Translations under genes and position numbers: made by a program | The notes under the pieces: generated by a model | What the model was told of the DNA's origin: nothing | The model's input: the letters and a program-made list of their open reading frames with translations, nothing else | Database searches by the model: none | Shown here: positions 1-4,809 of the stretch, one piece after another | Layout: the number at the start of each line of letters is the position of its first letter | Position numbering within the stretch: position 1 is the stretch's first letter | DNA from: Planctomycetota bacterium | GTDB lineage: Bacteria > Planctomycetota > UBA11346 | DNA: 5,381 bases | Assembly: GCA_024641365.1 (NCBI GenBank) | Contig: JAHEDF010000304.1 | Span: 1 to 5,381 of the forward strand | Direction: 5' to 3'

Positions 1-78
1 GAAGATGACGATGAAGACGATGAAGACGATGACGATGAAGATGAAGACGACGATGAAAAAGGCAAAAAAAAGAAATAA
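1..78 (+). CDS. C-terminal end of an unidentified protein with a polyacidic tail
   Basis: Only the last 25 residues are in the window. The frame starting at base 1 reads 19 uninterrupted Asp/Glu residues followed by KGKKKK and TAA, built from an imperfect GAN-codon repeat. The alternative frames give either an early stop or a Lys/Met/Thr repeat, so the acidic frame is far more plausible. The function cannot be named from this piece. Such a tail could bind divalent cations or basic partners. The gene ends 20 bases before the response regulator with no terminator between, so it is probably the first (or an earlier) gene of the same operon. Small exported proteins, for example of the PepSY family, often lie directly upstream of PmrA/QseB-type two-component systems, and this could be one with an acidic extension; that is a guess. 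The repeat could vary in length between strains by replication slippage. Confidence 0.75.
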   Translation, partial: EDDDEDDEDDDDEDEDDDEKGKKKK

Positions 79-98
79 GCTAAAAACGGGACTGGTAC

Positions 99-776
99 AT
101 GCGGCTCCTCATCATTGAGGATTATGCACCTATTCGTTCGGCAGTTGTGACAGCAACTGCCGAACGTGGTATGGCTGTTGATGCAACAGGTGATGGTGAG
201 GAGGGTTGGTGGTACCTTGCCAATAATCGTTATGATGCGGTCGTATTGGATTTAATGGTTCCCGGTTTAAGTGGCTTAGAAATATTGCAGCGGTTGCGAG
301 GAAAAGGTGATCGCACGCCTGTCATTATTGTGACTGCTCGGGATACAATCGATGAACGTATTGCTGGATTAGATGCCGGTGCAGACGATTATTTAATAAA
401 ACCATTTGCCATTGATGAATTATTAGCGCGCGTGCGTTCATTAGTCCGTCGCGGGCACGGGCAGGCCAATGGTGAATTAGCGTATGCCCACATCGTATTA
501 AATGCTGCTGCGCGTACGGTACACCGTGAAGGCGTGCCAATTGAACTAACGCCACGAGAATTTTCTTTATTAGAATATTTATTACACAATCCTGGAAAAG
601 TTATAAGCCGCGAGGAATTAATAGAACATGTTTATAGTTTTGCTGATGATGTGACGCCAAATGCAGTAGAAGTTTTTGTCAGTAGTTTACGGCGTAAATT
701 AGAACGTGGTGGTCGAACGCGCTTAGTGCATACCAAACGCGGCTTTGGTTATATTTTAAGTCAGGAAGCTGTGTAA
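99..776 (+). CDS. OmpR/PhoB-family response regulator (PmrA/QseB-like)
   Basis: This is the 225-residue transcription factor of a two-component system, the normal length for the OmpR family. The receiver domain spans about residues 1-117: acidic pocket E7-D8, phosphoacceptor D51 in the LDLMVPG motif, switch threonine T79, and conserved K101 in the LIKPF motif. The winged-helix DNA-binding domain spans about 125-222, with the TPREFSLLEYLL helix (151-162), the recognition-helix region NAVEVFVSSLRRKL (188-201) and the wing HTKRGFGYIL (211-220). All catalytic residues are present, so it should be phosphorylated by the kinase encoded 2 bases downstream. The ATG has a weak GGGA Shine-Dalgarno at 88-91. 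The stop is 2 bases from the kinase start, and an AGGAAG inside its last codons (763-768) serves the kinase. A 13-bp perfect inverted repeat lies in codons 13-23. The regulon cannot be read from this window; PmrA/QseB-like is a resemblance, not an orthology claim. Confidence 0.95.
   Translation: MRLLIIEDYAPIRSAVVTATAERGMAVDATGDGEEGWWYLANNRYDAVVLDLMVPGLSGLEILQRLRGKGDRTPVIIVTARDTIDERIAGLDAGADDYLIKPFAIDELLARVRSLVRRGHGQANGELAYAHIVLNAAARTVHREGVPIELTPREFSLLEYLLHNPGKVISREELIEHVYSFADDVTPNAVEVFVSSLRRKLERGGRTRLVHTKRGFGYILSQEAV
135..166 (+). repeat. 13-bp perfect inverted repeat inside the response regulator gene
   Basis: CGTTCGGCAGTTG (135-147) and its exact reverse complement CAACTGCCGAACG (154-166) are separated by six bases (TGACAG). 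In mRNA this would form a strong GC-containing hairpin starting 36 bases after the A of the start codon. It encodes residues 13-23 of the receiver domain (helix 1). Whether it acts as a regulatory or processing element or is a coincidence of codon choice cannot be decided here. Confidence 0.8.
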
Positions 777-778
777 TT

Positions 779-2224
779 ATGAACTCGTTACGCGGTCGTG
801 CGGCATTGGTTGCCGCAACAGTATGTATGTTAGTAATGGCTATTAGCGACTTTTCTGCGTGGTGGTGGATGCGCGATAGATGGTTGACCACATTTGACCA
901 AGCTATGCAGGAACGTGCGCGTACTTTGGCTTTGCAGTCAGATACGGATGACGATGACCATGTTACCTTAGGTGCAAATGATCATGCGGGGCGACCAAAT
1001 GAGGAGTTTGCCATATGGAATGAAAACGGTTCTTTATTACATGCGAGTGAAAATAGAGCGATAATTAACAAGACGGAAAAATTACCGGCGACTACGACAT
1101 TGAAAATAATAGAACATGATAAATATAGAATATTGTCGACGCATATTCCATTAGAAAAGCATGAAGAAAGAGAGCATGAGGAACGACGTAAGAAGACTGA
1201 GCGGAATGGCGATGAAGAAGACGACGAGAGCGAAAGTGAATTAAGCGCAGAAAAGAAACGCGACAAAAAGCATCAGCCCAAAATAGTTTTGGTGACCTTA
1301 GCCTGGGATGCGAGCGAATTAAATGACTCACTTACCGCGTTAGGCATTGTCTTAAAAATAAGTTTAATTTTATCAGGTTTCGTTGGCGCAGCGGCATTGT
1401 GGATTGCCATGCGAACGGCTTTAAAACCAGTCGTACAATTAACCAGGCGAATAGAAGCGCTTGCTCCGGATAAGGTGTTAACGCCGTTGACAACAACGGA
1501 TTTGCCCAAGGAAATTCGTCCGGTGGCCGAGCGATTTGATGCATTGTTGGTACGCGTGCATGCGGCGATGGAGCGGGAGCGTTCGTTTAGTGGTGCAGTG
1601 GCGCATGAATTACGAACACCCATAGCCGGATTGCGGGCGCAATTAGAACAAAAGCTTTTTTCCGCAGACGAGCAAAAAACCTGTCATGACATTACTTTGC
1701 ATGTGCAAGCAATTATTGAAAAATTATTAATGCTGACACGATTACAAAGTGGCCAAATGAAAATCGCTAACGACCCCGTAGATTTTTCTGGGTTAATCGA
1801 AGTGGCTTGGGAATCACATAAAGATGCTGTGCAACAACGACAGCTCCAAGCAACAATAGAAATAATAGATACGGATTCGGTGAAAAGCGACCGCGATTTA
1901 TTACGTCGGATTGTTGATAATATAATCGCAAATGCGATTGCGCACTCCGATCAGGGTGGAACAATAATCCTGCGCATTGAACGAGAAGAAAAGTCGTTGT
2001 GTTTTACCTGCCGTAATAGCGGCTGTCATTTACCAGCTGGGGATGCGTCTTATACTACCGCGCGATTTTGGAGCGGTGATGCAGCGCGTCGCATTGATTC
2101 TTCACATCATTGCGGCCTCGGGTTAGCTCTTTGCGCAGAAATAGCCCAGGCTTTGCATATTTCTTTTTCGGTATCGGTTACCGCTGATAAGTGGTTTGTG
2201 GCGCAGGTTCGTGTGCCTTGCTAA
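779..2224 (+). CDS. Membrane sensor histidine kinase with a highly charged periplasmic loop
   Basis: This 481-residue inner-membrane kinase is the partner of the regulator just upstream. Order of parts: TM1 about 8-30, extracytoplasmic sensor about 32-185, TM2 about 187-209, HAMP about 210-262, dimerisation domain with the H-box HELRTP (phosphoacceptor H276), then an ATPase domain with the N-box around N381/N385, an F-box-like segment RFWSGDAAR (429-437) and G2-box GLGLAL (446-451). The G1 box is not the usual DxGxG but RNSG (412-415); Asn in this place is also known in CusS-like metal-sensing kinases, so activity is likely kept. The sensor has a DTDDDDH stretch (55-61) and a block at about 126-165 that is almost wholly Glu, Asp, Lys, Arg and His, first mixed, then acidic, then basic. 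This points to a cation or charged-peptide ligand, by inference. The start ATG is 2 bases after the regulator's stop, with AGGAAG at 763-768. No terminator follows it directly. Confidence 0.93.
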   Translation: MNSLRGRAALVAATVCMLVMAISDFSAWWWMRDRWLTTFDQAMQERARTLALQSDTDDDDHVTLGANDHAGRPNEEFAIWNENGSLLHASENRAIINKTEKLPATTTLKIIEHDKYRILSTHIPLEKHEEREHEERRKKTERNGDEEDDESESELSAEKKRDKKHQPKIVLVTLAWDASELNDSLTALGIVLKISLILSGFVGAAALWIAMRTALKPVVQLTRRIEALAPDKVLTPLTTTDLPKEIRPVAERFDALLVRVHAAMERERSFSGAVAHELRTPIAGLRAQLEQKLFSADEQKTCHDITLHVQAIIEKLLMLTRLQSGQMKIANDPVDFSGLIEVAWESHKDAVQQRQLQATIEIIDTDSVKSDRDLLRRIVDNIIANAIAHSDQGGTIILRIEREEKSLCFTCRNSGCHLPAGDASYTTARFWSGDAARRIDSSHHCGLGLALCAEIAQALHISFSVSVTADKWFVAQVRVPC

Positions 2225-2243
2225 TACACCATGAATAAGTCCA

Positions 2244-2361
2244 GGCTTTCTGAGCTCTAAAGGCAGAAAAGCCCGTTGGTACCTCCGCGACAATCCCTTG
2301 AATAAGAGGGGCTTCTTGCCACGCTGCGCACCCAACCGTGCACGGCACGCTAAGGAGTACC
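2244..2361 (+). promoter_or_regulatory. Candidate structured 5' leader with SD-sequestering stem, upstream of the YccA-like gene
   Basis: Hand folding of the gap before the YccA-like gene gives competing stems. GGCTTT-CTG (2244-2252) pairs with CAG-A-AAAGCC (2264-2273), 9 bp with one bulge. AAGCCC (2269-2274) can instead pair with GGGCTT (2309-2314). TCCCTT (2294-2299) pairs with GAGGGG (2306-2311) around a GAATAA loop. The segment 2271-2280 pairs with 2330-2341 (about 9-10 pairs with a mismatch and two bulged C). Most notably, GGTAC plus TCC (2278-2282 and 2284-2286) pairs with GGAGTACC (2354-2361), which contains the Shine-Dalgarno, as 8 bp with one bulged C. The last two pairings share 2278-2280, so they exclude each other, like on and off states. 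CCGTGCACGG (2336-2345) is also a perfect palindrome. It does not match a riboswitch class I recognise. A possible extended -10 (TGCTAATAC, 2219-2227) would start a transcript just before the first stem, but its -35 is poor. Confidence 0.4.
2352..2357 (+). promoter_or_regulatory. Ribosome binding site of the YccA/Bax-inhibitor-like gene
   Basis: AAGGAG lies 5 bases before the ATG at 2363 and fixes that start. It overlaps the segment that can pair with 2278-2286 in the proposed leader structure. Confidence 0.85.
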
Positions 2362-2362
2362 T

Positions 2363-3127
2363 ATGAGCAATCCCGTCTTATCAGAAAATCAATGGGGCGA
2401 ACTTACCGAGCGCGAAGGTTATCAAACCGGCGCAAATGTGATGACTATAAATGGTACCATCATGAAGACAGCATTATTGCTGATCTTGTGCTTATTTAGC
2501 ATGGGTTTCATGTTTGATCGTTTTTGGAATGGTGGCGCACCGGTTCGTGAAGAAGTGATGCCATGGATGATCGGTGGCATGATCGTCGGATTAGTTTTGG
2601 CTTTAATAACGATGTTCGCGAAACGTGCTGCGATGTTTACTGGCGTTGGGTACGCGCTTGCTCAGGGATTATTTATCGGCGGCTTTACCATGTTCATGGA
2701 AGCCCAGTACCCAGGCCTGCCATTGTTAGCGGCAGCATTTACCGTTGCCACGTTATTAGGCATGCTGTTCCTGTATCGAGTTGGTATTATTAAAGGTTCA
2801 TCTGGATTGGTAAAAGGCGTTATGGCAGCTACCGCTGGATTAATGCTTGGTATTGGTCTGTTATTTTTATTAAGTATTTTTGGTATTGGAAACGGCGTCA
2901 TCGGTGCATTATATGGCAATGGTCCAATCGGAATTGGCTTTAGTATTTTATGTATTGGTTTAGCCGCCTTTAACTTAGTGGTCGACTTTTACGTCATCGA
3001 AGAAGGTGCGCGCAATCGTTTACCTAAATACATGGAATGGTTAGCAGCCTTTGGGCTGATGGTGACCTTAATTTGGCTCTACATCGAAATATTACGCTTG
3101 CTGGCGAAATTGCGTGGTCGCGACTAA
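2363..3127 (+). CDS. Bax inhibitor-1/YccA-family membrane protein (COG4760/BaxI_1-like)
   Basis: This 254-residue integral inner-membrane protein has about seven hydrophobic helices (roughly 34-52, 66-85, 90-112, 118-139, 150-174, 186-208, 224-247) after a short polar N-terminus. The segments MTINGTIMKTALLL (27-40), DFYVIEEGARNRLPKYMEW (208-226) and LYIEILRLLAKL (239-250) match what I know of the bacterial YccA/Bax-inhibitor group sometimes called BaxI_1. Family members are proposed Ca2+/H+ leak channels or modulators of the FtsH membrane protease; which applies here is unknown. D208 in helix 6 fits the conserved Asp of the pH-sensing pair in B. subtilis YetJ, but the helix-7 partner appears to be Glu (E242), which is inference from motif position. 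The start is fixed by AAGGAG 5 bases upstream. The gene stands alone: structured leader before it, intrinsic terminator after it. Confidence 0.9.
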   Translation: MSNPVLSENQWGELTEREGYQTGANVMTINGTIMKTALLLILCLFSMGFMFDRFWNGGAPVREEVMPWMIGGMIVGLVLALITMFAKRAAMFTGVGYALAQGLFIGGFTMFMEAQYPGLPLLAAAFTVATLLGMLFLYRVGIIKGSSGLVKGVMAATAGLMLGIGLLFLLSIFGIGNGVIGALYGNGPIGIGFSILCIGLAAFNLVVDFYVIEEGARNRLPKYMEWLAAFGLMVTLIWLYIEILRLLAKLRGRD

Positions 3128-3171
3128 CGAATTAGTTAGGCCCGATTACTAATTTATTACTGTTCATTTCG

Positions 3172-3206
3172 TAAGACCTCCAGCGACACTGGAGGTCTTA
3201 TTGTTT
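3172..3206 (+). terminator. Intrinsic (Rho-independent) terminator after the YccA-like gene
   Basis: TAAGACCTCCAG (3172-3183) and CTGGAGGTCTTA (3189-3200) form a perfect 12-bp stem with a 5-base loop (CGACA), followed by the T-rich tail TTGTTT. It lies 44 bases after the stop codon. A weaker AT-rich stem, AATTAGT/ACTAATT (3130-3136 with 3148-3154), lies between the stop codon and the terminator. Confidence 0.93.
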
Positions 3207-3489
3207 AATGAAGTTTTTATGAAGAGTCAGTCACATGTGATACGAGTCATCACTCAGGTAAAACGACATGGTCGGCTACAAAAGCATCATGACGTTGCGC
3301 AAACGTATCAAGGTAATGTAAATTGGGCGACTTTCGACATAACTCAATCAGCCAATTGGTGCATAGGCCATTATATCTCGCCTTATGTGAATAACTATGC
3401 GGCTTGGCGGCAAGCAACGACTTGGCGTTTGTAAAAAGGGAACAATGCTAGCGCACCACTTCCATGGATTAGGGATATGACGCGGCGGC
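3207..3489. other. Intergenic stretch without a convincing gene
   Basis: Between the terminator and the promoter of the DUF2062 gene I see no supported gene. An open frame from ATG 3219 to 3434 on the plus strand would give 71 residues rich in His, Gln and Trp, with only a GAAG as a poor ribosome binding site, no domain or membrane segment I recognise and no promoter that stands out. It may be chance. The stretch also contains the palindromes TCACATGTGA (3231-3240), TTGCGCAA (3295-3302) and CCAATTGG (3352-3359), none of which I can tie to a known operator. Confidence 0.5.
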
Positions 3490-3520
3490 TTCAAAATTGT
3501 CGAGACGGAAACGGTATAAT
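3490..3520 (+). promoter_or_regulatory. Putative sigma-70 promoter of the DUF2062 gene
   Basis: A perfect -10 hexamer TATAAT is at 3515-3520. The best -35 is TTCAAA (3490-3495), four of six consensus bases with a long 19-base spacer, so the promoter may be weak or activator-dependent. Transcription would begin near 3527, upstream of the ATG at 3554 and downstream of the in-frame TTG at 3497, which argues against the TTG as the start. Confidence 0.5.
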
Positions 3521-3553
3521 AAACCCCGTTCAATTTTTGGTGGTGCGTTAATT

Positions 3554-4120
3554 ATGCGTGATGCTCCGCGTTCAACAAAACCATGGTACCGCCGACTAGG
3601 GCGTTTTATTGTCACTATGTGGCGTCGCATGCTTAGCCAGCCGGGTGCACCTGAACGGGTCGCGCTTGGTGCTGCGATTGGTTTTTTTATTGGCTGGTTA
3701 CCAATTATGGGTGTGCAAATGGTTGTGTGCTTAGCAATTTGTAGCGTGGTGCGCGCCAATTTCTTAGCAACAATTCCCGGCGTCTGGTTAAGTAATCCCG
3801 TCACCGTGTTGCCGATGTATTATTTTATTAATCAAATAGGTGCATGGATTGCTGGACAGGCAATAAGTTGGAATCGCATGGAACATGTATTTGAAAAGGC
3901 CACCAATTTGGGTGTGTGGGATGGCTCTATATATTTATTTACGGAAATGGGGCATGTGACCTTAGCGATGTTTATCGGCGGTGCGATTGTCGGACTTATT
4001 AACGCCATTATTGTCTATCCAATTGTCCTGCGCTTAGTGCGACGCTACCAACGCCATCGTGATGAGCGCCGCGCCCACTGGAATGCGATGTTAGCCAGCG
4101 TCGATAAAATGTCGGATTAG
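3554..4120 (+). CDS. DUF2062-domain inner-membrane protein
   Basis: With the ATG at 3554 the product has 188 residues and matches the DUF2062 family, small membrane proteins of unknown biochemical role. Diagnostic segments are RVALGAAIGFFIGWLPIMG (35-53) followed by VQM, the RANF motif (67-70), and WLSNPVTVLPMYYF (78-91), the family's hallmark Asn-Pro helix. Hydrophobic helices lie at about 36-66, 73-100 and 134-160, and a very basic tail (RLVRRYQRHRDERR, 160-173) probably faces the cytoplasm by the positive-inside rule. The frame stays open back to a TTG at 3497 (207 residues), but that would place the TATAAT box inside the gene. A GGTGG at 3539-3543 serves the ATG weakly. The start remains the least certain point. 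It is separated from the next gene by 120 bases and has no clear terminator. Confidence 0.87.
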   Translation: MRDAPRSTKPWYRRLGRFIVTMWRRMLSQPGAPERVALGAAIGFFIGWLPIMGVQMVVCLAICSVVRANFLATIPGVWLSNPVTVLPMYYFINQIGAWIAGQAISWNRMEHVFEKATNLGVWDGSIYLFTEMGHVTLAMFIGGAIVGLINAIIVYPIVLRLVRRYQRHRDERRAHWNAMLASVDKMSD

Positions 4121-4227
4121 GCAACTTTTGCAGAGGGGCCTCTCTACTGAGTTGGGCTAGCTTATACCTGAAAATGGAAAATCATTCCCTTCCAGAACGG
4201 ACGCCATATCCTGACATCATTCTTTCA

Positions 4228-4234
4228 GGAGGTA
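4228..4234 (+). promoter_or_regulatory. Strong ribosome binding site of the zinc-ribbon gene
   Basis: TTTCAGGAGGTAGACGCC precedes the ATG at 4241. The AGGAGGT is a near-perfect complement of the 16S rRNA 3' end at good spacing and is the strongest Shine-Dalgarno in the window. It supports this small gene as real and well translated. I could not assign its promoter in the 120-base gap before it. Confidence 0.8.
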
Positions 4235-4240
4235 GACGCC

Positions 4241-4603
4241 ATGAATATCTATCATCTTTATGAAACGAGATTAGAAGAAAATCTCGACATGTACCCTGCC
4301 ACCACTAGCGATAAATCGAGTCGCCATCACGATGAGCTTGATTATCTGCGCCAACGTATTGATAAAATGGTCTTAGTTAATTGCGCCATGTGGGAGCTGC
4401 TCAAAGAAAAAACCGGCCTCACTGACATTGAATTAAAGTCAAAAGTCTTAGAAGTTGATGCGAGGGACGGAAATGTTGATGGTAAAGTTGGAGCAACTAC
4501 TAGGTATTGCAAAAATTGTGGAAAAACGATGCACCCCAAACACGCGCATTGTTTATATTGCGGACGCGACAGCGCACCGCCGACCGTTCATGAAGGCATT
4601 TAG
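4241..4603 (+). CDS. Small zinc-ribbon protein of unknown function
   Basis: This 120-residue soluble protein has no signal peptide or membrane helix. Residues 31-72 read as an amphipathic helical region (LDYLRQRIDKMVLVNCAMWELL, then LKEKTGL and ELKSKVLEVD) that could form a coiled coil or dimer. A DARDGNVDGKVG segment (73-84) follows. The C-terminus is a Cys4 zinc ribbon with C90-x2-C93 and C104-x2-C107, ten residues apart. The pattern of a helical N-terminal half, an acidic D-x-R-D-G-x-x-D-G-K linker and a CxxC ribbon resembles conserved hypothetical proteins I have seen in proteobacteria and planctomycetes, but I cannot name a function. Ribbons of this kind usually bind nucleic acid or proteins, or simply stabilise a fold. 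It has its own very strong ribosome binding site and appears monocistronic; the next gene is 206 bases away. Confidence 0.82.
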   Translation: MNIYHLYETRLEENLDMYPATTSDKSSRHHDELDYLRQRIDKMVLVNCAMWELLKEKTGLTDIELKSKVLEVDARDGNVDGKVGATTRYCKNCGKTMHPKHAHCLYCGRDSAPPTVHEGI

Positions 4604-4809
4604 GCATTTTAATGTCGCTGATGTAGTCTTTCATATGCGGTTCTTGATGTTGAGTTTCGTTTATTAGATAAAACAGTGTTTGAATAAAGCACTCGTATAG
4701 ACACTTTACGAGCACACTCAGCAGCAAAACAGCACGTAGCCGCTCGAAATGTTATTAAAACAACGTATGAGAGCGACCAGGGTAACTACCTACCTGAAAG
4801 GACAATCAG
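4604..4809. other. Intergenic region before the DUF1080 gene, with a weak candidate promoter
   Basis: This 206-base gap has no supported gene. A possible weak promoter is TTGATG (4644-4649) and GATAAA (4667-4672), each four of six consensus bases with a 17-base spacer. An inverted repeat CTCGTA (4692-4697) / TACGAG (4707-4712) with a 9-base spacer lies downstream of it and could be an operator or an mRNA hairpin; it lacks a T-run on the plus strand and so is not a terminator. The gene's ribosome binding site is AAAGGA at 4797-4802. Confidence 0.35.

Noticed and set aside
2..118. Frame 2 reading of the GAN repeat, a Lys/Met/Thr-rich peptide
   Set aside because: It would overlap the regulator start and has an implausible composition; the acidic frame ends cleanly before the regulator in operon style.
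982..1266. Minus-strand open frame, serine-rich, opposite the kinase's charged loop
   Set aside because: It is the antisense image of Glu/Asp/Lys codons in a clear coding gene, and its composition is explained by that.
2263..2350. tRNA or known small RNA gene in the gap before the YccA-like gene
   Set aside because: There is no T-loop GGTTCRA motif or cloverleaf, and I see no match to 6S, 4.5S or the riboswitch signatures I know.
3201..3218. TTG start giving a longer version of the small ORF after the YccA-like gene
   Set aside because: The TTG is part of the T-rich tail of the intrinsic terminator and has no ribosome binding site; any real gene would start at ATG 3219 at the earliest.
3231..3240. 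TCACATGTGA as a CRP-type site
   Set aside because: The half-sites are in the wrong order and without the 6-base spacer of the TGTGA-N6-TCACA consensus.
3469..3804. Minus-strand open frame of about 111 codons opposite the DUF2062 gene
   Set aside because: It overlaps a recognised family gene on the plus strand and shows no domain or signal of its own.
4130..4146. Hairpin around AGAGGGGCCTCT after the DUF2062 gene as a terminator
   Set aside because: The stem is only about 4 bp with a usable loop and there is no T-run after it.
4455..4667. Plus-strand open frame overlapping the zinc-ribbon gene in another frame
   Set aside because: The zinc-ribbon frame has the strong ribosome binding site and the Cys4 motif; the overlapping frame has neither.
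4692..4712. CTCGTA/TACGAG inverted repeat as a terminator of the zinc-ribbon gene
   Set aside because: It is short, and no T-run follows on the plus strand.
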